64,000 bases of DNA, taken from Schistocerca nitens. Lineage: Eukaryota; Arthropoda; Insecta; Orthoptera; Acrididae. Shown piece by piece: positions 1-11,275 of the stretch (the first letter of the stretch is position 1; each line of letters starts with the position of its first letter). The notes beneath the pieces are model-generated. The model made no database searches, was not told the origin of the DNA, and worked only from the letters and a program-made list of their open reading frames with translations. A program made the translations under genes and the position numbers. Where the stretch lies: the NCBI RefSeq assembly GCF_023898315.1, contig NC_064616.1, positions 541,809,602 to 541,873,601 of the forward strand, in the 5' to 3' direction.

Positions 1-39
1 GCTAAACAAAAGGTGAAGTTTTAAAGTTCGCTATCAAGA

Positions 40-1290
40 AATCGTTCTCAGTGGATGATAGTACAAACGTACTTCTGTATGACAACAGCAAAATCTACCA
101 TACTAATAAGCATTCCTCGTGTAGAAAAGCAACTGTAAGAGTTGAAAACAAATAAGTCGCCTGGCCAGGTTGAAACCCAGTTCGGTATTTTAAAGAGTTC
201 TTTTCTGCACTGACTCGTTACTTAAGTTATACTGATCTTGAATCTCTCGTTCAGCTCAAAGTCCCAAGCGACTGGAAAAAAGCACAGATGACTCCTTTGT
301 ATGAGAAAGATAAATGAACGGAACCACAAAACTACAGACCAATATCTTTAACATCGGTTTGCTACAGAATTCTTGAGAGAGAAACTCTTCTTCCACATAC
401 CAGCACGGATTTAGAAACCGACGCTCGTACAAGACTAAACTTGCTCTTTTCTCAGATAGTATCCTGTAAACCAGGGATGTAGGGCAACGGGCTTATTATA
501 TTTTCCTATATTTCCGAAAAGTGCTTGACACGTGGCCCCACTGTATACTGTTAACAGAGGTACGAGGACACAGAGGAGGTTCCCAGATATGTGAGTGGCT
601 CGAAGACTTCTTAAGTAATAGAACGTAGCACATTATCCATGAAGGCGAATGCTCGACAAAGAGAAGGTTCTTGTCAGGAATGCCACGGCGAAGTGTGCAT
701 TATTTGTATACATAAATGATATGGCGAAAGGGTGATCCGCAATTTACAGCTGTATGCTGATGATGCTGTGATGTACAGGAAATTGTCATCTTTGGGTGGT
801 TGTAGGAGCATACAATATAAGTTAGAGAAAATTTCTAGTAGGCGTGATGAATGGCAGTTAGCTCTAAATGTAGCAAAATGTAAGTTAATGCGTTTGAGTA
901 GGAAAACATGCCCATACTGTTCCGATATAATGTTAGTAATATGCCGCTTGACACGGTTACGTCGATTAAATATCTAGGCGTAACACAGCAAAGTATCTGA
1001 AATGCAAAGAGCATGTAAGGATAGTAGTAGGGAAGAAAAATGGTGGACTCAAGTTTAATGGGAGACTCTTAGGAAAGTGTGCTTCATCTCTAAAGGAGAC
1101 AGCATATGGGACACTAGTGCAACCCATTCATGATTACTTCTCGAGTGTTTGGATTAAAGGAAGCAGTTCATAGTCAGACTGCTAGATTTCCTATCGGTAC
1201 CTTCTATACCCATGTAATACGGAGATGCTTTGGGAACTGAAATGGGAGACCTAGGAGGAAAGATGACGTTCTTTTCGAGGAACATTGTAA
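40..1290 (+). pseudogene. Decayed jockey-like non-LTR reverse transcriptase
   Basis: Translating across many breaks gives the usual order of a jockey-type RT: a KSPG-like segment near 155, a VPSDWKKAQMTPLY-like segment near 262-303, NYRPISLTSVCYRIL near 330-375, an HGFRRRS-like block near 405-430, and the YADD catalytic motif at about 752-763 in a frame open from 732 to 977. The stretch after 1000 matches the thumb and C-terminal part of such RTs. There are many stops and frameshifts, so it is an old copy. The endonuclease and ORF1 are not visible and would lie left of the window or have been truncated. The jockey-clade assignment comes from motif spacing only. Confidence 0.75.
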
Positions 1291-1329
1291 GCACAGTTTA
1301 GAGAACCGGCATTTGTAGGTGACAGCATT

Positions 1330-2080
1330 TCTATTCTACTGTGAATAACACAAATTTCACGTAAAGACCAAAACGGTAAGCGCTATTTGTGAGCCGAAAA
1401 GGAAAGGAAAAAAATAGCAGTGTTGCAGGGTACGTTCCACCAGGCATGATGTGGTGGCTTCCGGAGTATGTATGTTGCTGTAAATGTCGTATATCTACAC
1501 ACCACACACACTGTGCGTTAAACTCCTCTTTACGCCTGGGGGTCATGCGACGACTTGCATTCCTTAATAAGATGCAAACTGGCGATACCTCGAACCACAC
1601 TATACGCCTCAAGTTTTCCGGCCAATAGAAGACGTGCAGCTTTATGTGCCGCTGTGATCCGATTAAAAATACCACTTGCATGCAGTTTCCTCCGTCGCAC
1701 TCCCTCGAAAACTGGTTGCGATAGGCTTGCATTAACTGTCGAGTTTGAAACCGATCGTCTTTGATAAGACGTGATACTCGTCAACGTTCCATGACGGTTA
1801 GGATATTTTTACGACCACTGTTCTTACACACAGTGTTACATGGCTGAGGCTAGTACACCATTCCTCACAAAGACGTTGGACAGACCGCGTTGACACATCA
1901 TTCACATTGTGGACCTGACTACGTTCAAACGCCACAGCTTCTTTCTACCATGATACCACATCTCAGTGACGAACCCTCTTACTGGGCTAACTGTATACAA
2001 CCGACTGGCATACTTAAAATCTTTCCTGCCCTGTGTTACGCGGTAGGTGGAGGATTGTGTGACAACAAACTCTAGTTCTG
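1330..2080 (-). pseudogene. Probable Tc1-like transposase remnant
   Basis: Read on the minus strand, the segment around 1790-1530 gives a block of the form RLIKDDRFQT, then a short helix-like stretch, then a RKLHASGIFNRITAAHKAARLLLA-type stretch in pieces. This resembles the link between the helix-turn-helix region and the catalytic core of Tc1 transposases, where an HxAARLxW-like motif is common. No DDE residues can be aligned with confidence and I cannot define terminal inverted repeats. The open frames at 1331-1732 and 1530-1784 are in different phases, so the copy is broken. It could be another DDE family or chance similarity. Confidence 0.4.
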
Positions 2081-2089
2081 CACCATCTA

Positions 2090-3050
2090 CAGCGCTCCAT
2101 ACATGATATTAAAGTACAAGCAAATTACAGACCTTTCAGGAACTAGTATTGAGAACCATAAAATAAAAAAAAGTTATGTCATCATTGTGCGTGGAAAGAG
2201 AGCTGCTTCAGGCTGATGCCTATAGATCACATTTACGCCCTTACTCTGAAAGATATTACACTAGCTACTCGCATTTAAAATATCACATATCGTAGTGCGT
2301 CTGTACGACAGATGATCCAAAGTAAGGAATTGAATGCCTCTCAACAGGCAAAGGAATCTCAAGAGAGCCTGCAAGCTCTATTGCTGTTGTGGGAGGGATT
2401 TTAAATTTCTTGTTCATCAACAGATCAGTGGAAATCCCCAATTAATGATTAACAGCTTTATTCACTAACCATAATAAGACTATGTGAGACATAGTGGGGC
2501 TTGGTAGGTTTGCGAGGTTGTCGAAGAGTTAATGACAAACTGGGCATCAGTCTGGAATGCTACTACAGAAAAACATATTTGGCATGGGTCTTTATTCAAT
2601 ATGGCAAAAGTTCTTGAGATACAATTTGACTGGTGAAACACAAAACCCGAAATGACCAGTCAAAAGTAATATGAAGACCACTGGTAATTTTTACAGAACG
2701 CTGATGGAGACAGGAGACAGTTATCTATTGTTACAAAAAATAGATGGCTTTTACACTTATAATGATGTACTTTCACTGTTATTGAAATATCACCCAATGC
2801 TTTAGTTAATAGTGTAACTGACGATGATCAACCAGCCACATATACACAACACTCACTGCCTACAGACACTGCCATCTCTCATGCATAATGCAAATCATGA
2901 AATACGTGTAGCCGACACAAAAGTTAATGCGTAAAGCACTCCCATAAAATTGTACTTGTCAATATTTCTCCCGTCTAAATCCATTAGTGATTATCACCCA
3001 AGTAAGAGTATCTGAGGTACTCTGGACATGGTACTGTTTTTATATTCTAG
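2090..3050. other. No recognisable feature
   Basis: AT-rich sequence with no open frame above about 60 codons that resembles a family I know, no inverted termini and no tRNA-like boxes. Confidence 0.5.
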
Positions 3051-3880
3051 TGTGTAATGGAAAGTTGGAAGTTATCCACCAGCATAGCCGCGCGCTTTGG
3101 AATACTGCTTCATGGGCCAAGGAAGACGCGCCGTTCTCGGAACTGTTCTGCCCAGCGGAATAACGACGAGCGTCGATGTGCCGGCCAGTCTTGATGTGGC
3201 TTTTAGGAGTTTTTAAACATCTGACTAGATGAATACCGGGTTGTTGTAGTGGGATCCTGCCCACTCGTCACTTATAGCGTTCCTAAAGGACGCTGCTTTC
3301 TCGAATAGCTATACAACAATTCAAGCAAAGCAAATTAATAGTTTTTATTACAGTAAAGATGATTCACAATACTTAACATTGGATTTACAACGAATTTTCG
3401 CTAGCGATGGGCGACATGCAAACAGTCAATTTCCTTCACTCTATACAATGTCCCTGAAAGCAATAGATATGGTTCAATAATAGCTGCTTCACTAATGTCC
3501 GTCTTCCAACAGTACCCGAGGCTGGCAGGAGCGGCGCTTATATTCTCTTCCGGTAGATGCCGCTCCTGTCGTGGATCGGTCCTAGTCGCCGAACCATTGG
3601 CCGACGTCGTCTCACAGCCTTCTCGGCTCTTGCGTTCTTCATCCTCGTGCCGCTGCTTTCTGTTACGCCGGTTGCTCTCAACTCGCCTCAGTTACATGAT
3701 TCGCAAACTCCTCCAAAACTTTGTTGTACTTTCACATGGAATAACACCAGATGGGATACGCAAATTCCTGCCCAGTGAGGAAGGTTTCTCAACACAAAAT
3801 GCATCCAGCCATCCCCTGTCTCTACTACTGCCAAATCCTAAATAACACCCTGACCCAGTGAAGGCACGGGTTACAGCCAG
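3050..3880. repeat. Unassigned, probably old dispersed repeat sequence
   Basis: This stretch is more GC-rich than its surroundings, especially 3055-3270 and 3500-3680. The phrases around 3180-3240 (GATGTGGCTTTTAG, GATGAATACCGGG) and 3690-3780 read like pieces of a multi-copy insect repeat, which I infer from general familiarity rather than from an internal match. The short frames at 3495-3845 and 3040-3264 have no recognisable domain and are unlikely to be genes. Confidence 0.3.
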
Positions 3881-3890
3881 GGAAAAGTAT

Positions 3891-4122
3891 CTGGGAGGGG
3901 AAGATTAGTGTTTAACGTCCCATCGACAACGAGGTAATTAGAGACGGAGCACAAGCTCGGATTATGGAAGGATGAGGAAGAAAATGGGCTGTGTACTTTA
4001 AAAGGAACCATCCTGTCATTTAAATTAAGCGATTTAGGGAATACAAGGCCGGACGTGGGTTTGAACTGTCATCCTCCCGTATGCGAATCCATTGTGCTAA
4101 CCTCTACACCACTTCGCTCGGT
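3891..4122 (-). mobile_element. tRNA-related SINE-like element with target duplication
   Basis: A 232-bp unit is flanked by perfect 10-bp direct repeats, GGAAAAGTAT at 3881-3890 and 4123-4132, which is direct evidence of insertion. On the minus strand it begins with a tRNA-like head: near 4122-4090 there is a GGTTAGCAC-like A-box segment, followed by AGTTCAAACCC (complement of 4060-4070), a good B box. The body contains the phrase AACGTCCCATCGACAACGAG on the plus strand. I recognise this type as a common locust SINE-like repeat. It carries no coding sequence and would depend on a LINE for mobility. Confidence 0.8.
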
Positions 4123-4452
4123 GGAAAAGTATGGAAATACGTTAGGTGTTTAGATAATATACCGCATAGCATTTTGTTTCATGATTTTGTAATTGATAAC
4201 AATCATCTGTTAAACTGTACTCAAAAGTCGGTAATTTGTGAGAAAATAAAATTATGTATAGTGTATTCATCATTTTGAAACTTTTTCTGCATCCGTGTTT
4301 TCAGAAATTACTTAATATCAGGTCCTTCTGTTATGCAAACAAATGTGTTATGTTTAGACCCTCAGATGTTTCAGGGCTTTTGGCCTATCTTTAGTGGGTA
4401 CCCTTTATTCAATTCAGTAAAATGTAAACAGGTTTTAAGTATTAAATATTCT

Positions 4453-4542
4453 GAAACTTTGTTTGGAAGGTGGGAGACGAGATACTGGCAGAAGTACAGC
4501 TGTGAGTACCGGGCGTGAGTCTTGCTTCGGTAGCTCAGATGG
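4453..4542 (+). mobile_element. 5' half of a split tRNA-derived SINE
   Basis: The sequence runs from GAAACTTTGTTTGGAAGG through a tRNA-like head with the A-box phrase TAGCTCAGATGG at 4531-4542 and then breaks off. The continuation, GATGGTAGATCACTTGCCC, is found at 15131. The pair 4453-4542 plus 15131-15259 makes one SINE of about 220 bp. Just outside its two ends lie identical 12-bp direct repeats, ATTAAATATTCT at 4441-4452 and 15260-15271. They show that this was one insertion later split by about 10.6 kb of younger elements. Confidence 0.88.
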
Positions 4543-4663
4543 GCAGTCTGCCGCCGGCAGTGCTGCGAGGCGGTCACGCGCCAGAGCGCTGCGGGCGAGG
4601 CGCGCACGGTGTGTTTGTGTTTACTTCGGCCGCTGTAAGTGCCGTTTTCCCTTCTAGACCTCC

Positions 4664-5944
4664 ATGGCGCACAACTATCGGAAGAAGTCATTACGTTTCA
4701 ACTTTTGTTCCGACTTCGCCCGACCCAAGGCCCTGGAGGTAGAACGATTTATACGCAATGAAGTTAAGATACCACCAACGGATCTCATTGGTATCCACTT
4801 GTCCATAGTTAGCAGTACCGTCTACGTCAAAATGATCAACGATGCGGCGTGCGACAAGGTGCTTCAAGAGGCAAAACGTGGACTGCGCTTCTGTCATTCC
4901 GACGGCAACGTCGGACCCGTTACCGTCGATCACGCAGGTCTCGGCACTCGGACGATAAGGATCTTCGAACTGCCGTTCGAACTACCTGCAGACGTCGTCA
5001 TCGAGGCGCTCCGTCCCTATGGCAACGTTCTGGAACATGTTGCCGAAAGATGGGTACAATTTCAAACCTATCCCGTTTTAAACGGTGTTAGACAGGTCCG
5101 CATCGAGTTGCAGAAACACGTGCCTTCCTATCTACGTATCGGAGGCTGCCGTGCCATTATAATGTACGACGGCCAACCTCGGACCTGTTCCGGTTGCGGG
5201 AAAGAAGGTCACCTACGGTCTGACTGCATTCAACGACGTGTCGCGCAGCTCCCGTTGTCGGAAGCGTCCGTCACACCCACGATGACCGCCCTACCGGTCA
5301 CTTACGCAGCGGCTCTTGCCACGTCTACAGTTTCGTCCAGTCCGTCGCCCGGTCCTTCCGATCGGCACGTCCCTCCGTCCCAGTCACCTATGGACGGTGC
5401 GGACGTCCCACCTGACAACCTTGCCGCCGAACAGGCTCCCGCACCGGAAGCTGAGGAGAACAGTACTTCTTCACAACACCTGTTTGACAATTTCATTACA
5501 CCCACCGACGCCTTCGATCCAGGTCGACGCTCCTCCTTGCCGTCGTCCGACACTGAGGAACACGTGCGCAAACAACGCTCGCCACGTAGGCGCAAACGCC
5601 GTCGCCGTTCACCCACGGGCTCTCAAAGCGTCGCCACCCGCGACGACGACGACGACACCCAGCCAGCCGACATTTCCACACAGAGGTCGGCGGACAACTT
5701 TCAAGATGAACAAGACGTTTCGCAGGACGGGACCACAATGGAGGTCGCCACGCACAATGTAACGATCGGTGCGCAGGTTGAGACGCCTGTCTCCCCGCCG
5801 ACAGCTCCAGATCTCTCTCACCACGACGCCATTCCCATGGACATTGGACAGACCCACGGCACAGGAACATGGGCCGACGACGTTGAGGAAGATACGCCCC
5901 CTCCTCCGGATGAGTTGCCTCCGCCGGACAAGGCTGCCTGTTAA
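4664..5944 (+). CDS. L1/Tx1-like ORF1 protein with CCHC zinc knuckle
   Basis: This is a 426-residue open frame with no breaks, starting at the ATG in CTCCATGGCGC. Residues about 20-130 form a beta-alpha-beta-like region, with a segment TRTIRIFELPFEL at 95-107 that looks like an RNA-recognition fold. Residues 175-188 are one zinc knuckle, C-x2-C-x4-H-x4-C, the nucleic-acid-binding module expected of a non-LTR ORF1 protein. Residues 210-426 are low-complexity, rich in Pro, Ser, Thr and Asp, with a basic run RRRKRRRR that could be a nuclear localisation signal. ORF2 follows after 63 bp. A decayed homologue with the same block order lies on the minus strand at about 37900-38650. Confidence 0.85.
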   Translation: MAHNYRKKSLRFNFCSDFARPKALEVERFIRNEVKIPPTDLIGIHLSIVSSTVYVKMINDAACDKVLQEAKRGLRFCHSDGNVGPVTVDHAGLGTRTIRIFELPFELPADVVIEALRPYGNVLEHVAERWVQFQTYPVLNGVRQVRIELQKHVPSYLRIGGCRAIIMYDGQPRTCSGCGKEGHLRSDCIQRRVAQLPLSEASVTPTMTALPVTYAAALATSTVSSSPSPGPSDRHVPPSQSPMDGADVPPDNLAAEQAPAPEAEENSTSSQHLFDNFITPTDAFDPGRRSSLPSSDTEEHVRKQRSPRRRKRRRRSPTGSQSVATRDDDDDTQPADISTQRSADNFQDEQDVSQDGTTMEVATHNVTIGAQVETPVSPPTAPDLSHHDAIPMDIGQTHGTGTWADDVEEDTPPPPDELPPPDKAAC

Positions 5945-6007
5945 CATCAAAAGCGAGGCATTGCAGCTGATGGGACGGGACTTCCTGTCGGTGCCCTCCC
6001 CTTGGTG

Positions 6008-9000
6008 ATGGTAGATGCGCGTCCACCACCACTGAAACAAACGTACCGTTTTGCCACACTGAACATCAACATGATCGACACTGCACCCAAGCTGCAACTC
6101 CTATGTGACATGCTTCGGGCCCCTGACGTCGACGTCGCCCTTCTTCAGGAAGTACGCGTTGCCACCCTACCACCAGTCTACGGCTACGACTCATACACTT
6201 CCACATGTGATCAATCAGGGCGTGGAGTGGCTTTCTACATACGCGAAGGAATCCCACTCAAGGACACGACAATACTTCCCTGTGGAAGAGGCATGGCTGT
6301 TACCATCTTCGACACGCGCGTCATCAATATCTACGCTCCGTCTGGCTCCACGAACCGTCGGCAGCGGTCCACTTTCTTCGGACATGACGTGGCGCCCCTG
6401 TTTTCTGGACGCTATGATCGCCTTATCATGGGAGGCGATTTTAACTGTGTCCTCCATCCGCCTGGTTATTCGCCATGCCCGGCGCTGCTCACCTTAATCG
6501 AAGATTTTCATCTACTGGACGTTTGGGAGAAAATTCATGGCAATACCCCCGGTTTTACGCATTATACAGCACATTCTGCGAGCAGACTGGACCGGTTTTA
6601 TGTCTCTGCCCACCTTGGCAATGAAGTCGCCCAAGCTGAACGTTGGCCCCTTGCATTTTCGGACCACTGCGCCGTCATTTGCTCCCTGGCTCTGCCACCT
6701 CAGTCAGTGTGGCGCGGCAGAGGTTACTGGAAGCTTAATACCTCCCTCCTTAATGATCCACACTGCCGACAATGTATTGCCACTACATGGGCGTCTTGCG
6801 AAAGACGCCTTCCGTAGTACACATCCACGTTCCATTGGTGGCTCAAATGTGCCAAACCTGCGATCAGAAAGGCCTTCATACAATGTGGCAAGCAAGCAGC
6901 AGCATGGCATCGAGACACCACAAATTTTCACTACGCCATCCTCCGTGAGCTCGATGCGCTCCCTCCATCACCTGACACCCATAGGGAACGACAGCGTACT
7001 AAAGCTCGTCTCCTCTCTCTTCAACGTGCACGACTGCATGGTGTCGTGGTGCGTTCCCGACGACAAGACCTCCTCCACGACGAAACCCCATCCACAATCC
7101 ATGCCGCATCCGACCATAGTCGTCGACGTCGACTTTTTGTCCCCAACATCACGACCTCCGATGGTGTTCACCACACAACACAGGCGGCAGCGGTGTCTGC
7201 CTTTGCTGAACATTATCGCCAATTTTATGATGATGAACCGACGGCGACGCCTATTCCTGATGATCTCCGTCCTTCCCCTGATCGGACCCTCACCGTAGCG
7301 GAGTCAACGTCCATGATGTCTGCAATCACCGCAGAAGAGGTGGTAGATGCGATCAACAAAGGGGCCAAGAACAAATCACCCGGACCAGATGGTCTCCCAG
7401 TGGAGTTTTACCGGGCGTTCACCACGTTAATGCTTCCTCGCTGGACGGAAATGATTCAGGAACTCTTTACTCCGTCTTTCCCAATTCCACCTGAATTCGT
7501 CACTGGCATTCTTCTACCTGTGCCTAAACCGAAGGGAGGGTCTCATGTCTCTGCATATCGCCCCCTTACACTACTGAATGCAGACTATAAAATCTATGCA
7601 CGGCTCTTAGCAGCGCACTTACGCACCGTCTTACCTACGGTCCTTTCACCTGAGCAGACTGCACGTGGTTGTGGGGCCACCTTACAAACAGCCCTAGGAG
7701 AATGCCGTGACCTCATTGCACTGGCGTCGGTTTGTCGCCTTCGTGCAGCACTGGTATCCGTCGATTTCACGAGTGCCTTTGATCGCGTTCGACACCCATT
7801 CCTCCTCATGGTCGCGACACGTATGGGGTTCCCATTGCTTTTTGTCGATGCCATTCGCCGGTTACTACTTCCCGCGGTCTCGATGGTACAAGTCAATGGG
7901 AGGCTTGTAGGACCGATTCCTATACGCCGCTCTGTGCGTCAAGGATGCCCTATGTCTACTTTATTATATGCCATTGCACTTGAGCCCCTCATCACTGGAC
8001 TTACCTCTAGACTGCAGGGCCTCACTTTGCGTGACTACACCTTTCGCTGTAGGGCTTATGCGGACGATCTCCTCTTTCTCACCCGCTCCTCCACGGAACT
8101 CAATGACGCCATCCAATGGATCCACCAGTATGGACGTCTTTCTGGTAGCATTCTTAACGTCCGTAAATCGACTATGATGCACATTGGGCGCGGCCTCCCG
8201 GCTATGGTGCCGACCCCACTCCCAGTCAGTGCCACCCTTCGTTACTTGGGTATCGAATTTACGAGCTCCACACACCGCACCGTGGCCCTGGCTTACCGGC
8301 GGCTTTTGCAGTCGATTCGGCACCATGTCCGCGGTCAAGTGCACCGTAACTTAAACCAACTGCAACGTGTGTCCTATGTCAACATGTATGTCGCCCCTAA
8401 ACTCGTACACGTCGCCCAGATCCTCCCAACGCCGTTACTCCTTGGCCGCCGCATCCAATCAGCCTTTGGATATTTCGTGTCAGCAGGGGCACTTTTCAAA
8501 GTCCGCTAGAATACCCTAACACTGCCTCCTGCAAAAGGTGGCCTCGGACTCGTAAACGTACGGGTACGGTCTTCTGCACTCTTTGTCCACACTCTGTTGC
8601 GGCACTGGCAGGGACCGGTCCCGTCCTTAACACGCAGTCTCTTACATATCCTCCGACCAGCTTCTCTCGATCCACCGATCAATGTGGCACCTATTTCTCC
8701 ATTATTATACCACGTCGCCAATTGTTTCATAGAACTCAGCTACGTTCGGGCCGATCTTCCAGTCACCCGTCCTCACCGTACAAAAGATTATTATCGTTTG
8801 TTTATGCTGTCCAACCCTTGCGACCCCATGGTGCTACAGCATCCTGACATTAACTGGCGCACGGTTTGGGGGTGTGTGCATGCACCCTTTTTACCGTCGT
8901 CTGTGTCTGCACTCTGGTATGTTTTAGTCTATGGAAAATTCCAGACTAATAGTCGACTTTATCGCATAGGACTGGCCACCTCCCCACTCTGCCCTGAGTG

Positions 9001-9376
9001 TCAGCTCGAAGACACCGACGAGCACCGTCTTACGTGCCCCCTGAAACAAAACGTATGGCTCCTCATCCAACGAATCGTGGGCTTTTACCTCCGTGCCCCG
9101 CCAACGACGGTAACCCCGGATTTCCTGTTGTTGCCCCAGACATTTCACTACCCTCTTGCTAAGCACCATACCCTAATCTGGTTTCGAGGACAGGCTTTAG
9201 AATACCTCTTTGAGAGTGGGCCGCATACAGTCCTTGACTTCTGGTACAAAGTTGTGACCGCGCATAGCACCCTCACCCGAAAACCATCTTACCGACAAAC
9301 TTTTGCCGGTTTTCTCCGCAGCGTCTTCCTTGACCCCCCTCAAAGTTGGGGTGTACCACGCCTACCTGTCACATGA
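6008..9376 (+). pseudogene. L1/Tx1-like ORF2: AP endonuclease plus reverse transcriptase, two stops
   Basis: One reading frame runs from the ATG at 6008 to 9376 and is broken only by TAG at 6815-6817 and TAG at 8507-8509. The N-terminal third is an apurinic-endonuclease-like domain with FATLNIN, LLQEVR, INIYAPSG, MGGDFN, RLDRFY and FSDHCAV in the family order. The RT follows, with NKSPGPDGLP, AYRPLTLLNADYK, VDFTSAFDRV, SVRQGCPMS and the catalytic YADD. Near the C terminus a C-x2-C...H-x4-C zinc-like cluster (CPECQLEDTDEHRLTC) is present, as in several LINE clades. Both TAG codons fall in conserved stretches and the frame continues with good similarity after them, so they are probably late substitutions. 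Confidence 0.88.
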
Positions 9377-9521
9377 TGCAACACCCTTATCCACGTTCTC
9401 ATGCATCGACCAAAAACAACAACAAACTTAAAAAAATGGAAGAAGACAGACTATGTTATATTTTGTTGTATTTAATGTTTTTCATTTTAATATTTTTTTG
9501 TTTAACTAACAGTCATTTGTA

Positions 9522-11069
9522 CAGGATGTTTCAAAAATGACCGGTATATTTGAAACGGCAATAAAAACTAAACGAGCAGCGATAGAAATACACCGTTTGT
9601 TGCAATATGCTTGGGACAACAGTACATTTTCAGGCGGACAAACTTTCGAAATTACAGTAGTTACAATTTTCAACAACAGATGGCGCTGCAAGTGATGTGA
9701 AAGATATAGAAGACAACGCAGTCTGTAGGTGCGCCATTCTGTACGTCGTCTTTCTGCTGTAAGCGTGTGCTGTTCACAACGTGCAAGTGTGGTGTAGACA
9801 ACATGGTTTATTCCTTAGAACAGAGGATTTTTCTGGTGTTGGAATTCCACTGCCTAGAACACAGTGTTGTTGCAACAAGACGAAGTTTTCAACGGAGGTT
9901 TAATGTAACCAAAGGACCGAAAAGCGATACAATAAAGGATCTGTTTGAAAAATTTCAACGGACTGGGAACGTGACGGATGAACGTGCTGGAAAGGTAGGG
10001 CGACCGCGTACGGCAACCACAGAGGGCAACGCGCAGCTAGTGCAGCAGGTGATCCAACAGCGGCCTCGGGTTTCCGTTCGCCGTGTTGCAGCTGCGGTCC
10101 AAATGACGCCAACGTCCACGTATCGTCTCAGGCGGCAGAGTTTACACCTCTATCCATACAAAATTCAAACGCGGCAACCCCTCAGCGCCGCTACCATTGC
10201 TGCACGAGAGACATTCGCTAACGATATAGTGCACAGGATTGATGACGGCGATATGCATGTGGGCAGCATTTGGTTTACTGACGAAGCTTATTTTTACCTG
10301 GACGGCTTCGTCAATAAACAGAACTGGCGCATATGGGGAACCGAAAAGCCCCATGTTGCAGTCCCATCGTCCCTGCATCCTCAAAAAGTACTGGTCTGGG
10401 CCGCCATTTCTTCCAAAGGAATCATTGGCCCATTTTTCAGATCCGAAACGATTACTGCATCACGCTATCTGGACATTCTTCGTGAATTTGTGGCGGTACA
10501 AACTGCCTTAGACGACACTGCGAACACCTCGTGGTTTATGCAAGATGGTGCCCGGCCACATCGCACGGCCGACGTCTTTAATTTCCTGAATGAATATTTC
10601 GATGATCGTGTGATTGCTTTGGGCTATCCGAAACATACAGGAGGCGGCGTGGATTGGCCTCCCTATTCGCCAGACATGAACCCCTGTGACTTCTTTCTCT
10701 GGGGACACTTGAAAGACCAGGTGTACCGCCAGAATCCAGAAACAATTGAACAGCTGAAGCAGTACATCTCATCTGCATGTGAAGCCATTCCGCCAGACAC
10801 GTTGTCAAAGGTTTCGGGTAATTTCATTCAGAGACTACGCCATATTATTGCTACGCATGGTGGATATGTGGAAAATATCGTACTATAGAGTTTCCCAGAC
10901 CGCAGCGCCATCTGTTGTTGAAAATTGTAACTACTGTAATTTCGAAAGTTTGTCTGCCTCAAAATGTACTGTTGTCCCAAGCATATTGCAACAAACGGTG
11001 TATTTCTATCGCTGCTCGTTTAGTTTTTATTGGCGTTTCAAATATACCGGTCATTTTTGAAACACCCTG
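9522..11069 (+). mobile_element. Mariner-like DNA transposon with 168-bp TIRs and TA duplication
   Basis: The 1548-bp element begins CAGGATGTTTCAAAAATGAC and ends with the near-perfect reverse complement, finishing CACCCTG at 11069. TA dinucleotides at 9520-9521 and 11070-11071 are the target duplication. The inverted repeats extend for about 168 bp (9522-9689 and 10902-11069) with only a handful of mismatches. They end inward in AGATGGCGCT. The transposase gene between them is open. The high TIR identity and uninterrupted gene indicate a recent insertion, younger than the L1/Tx1-like element it landed in. Confidence 0.95.
9803..10888 (+). CDS. Mariner-like transposase, intact
   Basis: A 361-residue open frame from the ATG at 9803; an in-frame ATG at 9767 would add 12 residues but the family-like start MVYSLEQRIF favours 9803. 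Residues 1-120 contain helix-turn-helix-like DNA-binding segments and a GRPR AT-hook-like motif at 66-69. The catalytic triad is visible: D160 in WFTDEAYF, D248 in FMQDGARPH and D291 in PPYSPDMNPCDFFLWG. By my count 42 residues separate the second and third Asp, longer than the 34 of classical mariner, so this is a DD41/42D-type lineage of the IS630-Tc1-mariner superfamily. The enzyme would bind the flanking TIRs and cut and paste the element at TA sites. I see no stop or frameshift. Confidence 0.92.
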   Translation: MVYSLEQRIFLVLEFHCLEHSVVATRRSFQRRFNVTKGPKSDTIKDLFEKFQRTGNVTDERAGKVGRPRTATTEGNAQLVQQVIQQRPRVSVRRVAAAVQMTPTSTYRLRRQSLHLYPYKIQTRQPLSAATIAARETFANDIVHRIDDGDMHVGSIWFTDEAYFYLDGFVNKQNWRIWGTEKPHVAVPSSLHPQKVLVWAAISSKGIIGPFFRSETITASRYLDILREFVAVQTALDDTANTSWFMQDGARPHRTADVFNFLNEYFDDRVIALGYPKHTGGGVDWPPYSPDMNPCDFFLWGHLKDQVYRQNPETIEQLKQYISSACEAIPPDTLSKVSGNFIQRLRHIIATHGGYVENIVL

Positions 11070-11275
11070 TATATGTTTCAATGGTACCTTGAAGAACTCT
11101 TGCATAGTGAATATATATGTACTTTTAGTTTGTTCGCTACAAATTATTAAAAAAAAGAAAAAGAAGGAAAACAGGATATGTTATATTTTGTTGTATTTAA
11201 TGTTATTCTAATAATTTGTTTACCTAACACTCATTTGTATATGTTTAACCGGTACCTTGAAGAACTTTTGCTTTG

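Larger units (their letters stand above)
9440..11275 (+). repeat. Two-unit tandem repeat in the L1/Tx1-like 3' UTR, split by mariner
   Basis: Unit 1 is 9440-9519 continued at 11072-11159; unit 2 is 11160-11275. Both contain TGTTATATTTTGTTGTATTT, then a T-rich stretch, CTAACA-TCATTTGTATATGTTT, and GGTACCTTGAAGAAC. The mariner-like element sits inside unit 1, and unit 2 keeps the uninterrupted target, CATTTGTATATG. Confidence 0.85.

Noticed and set aside
3495..3845. 116-codon frame with Ser/Arg-rich product
   Set aside because: Low-complexity product of a GC-rich repeat fragment, without domain or start context.
5302..6097. Long minus-strand frames (104, 187 and 162 codons) opposite ORF1 of the L1/Tx1-like element
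   Set aside because: They are shadows of a GC-rich coding region and contain no recognisable domain.
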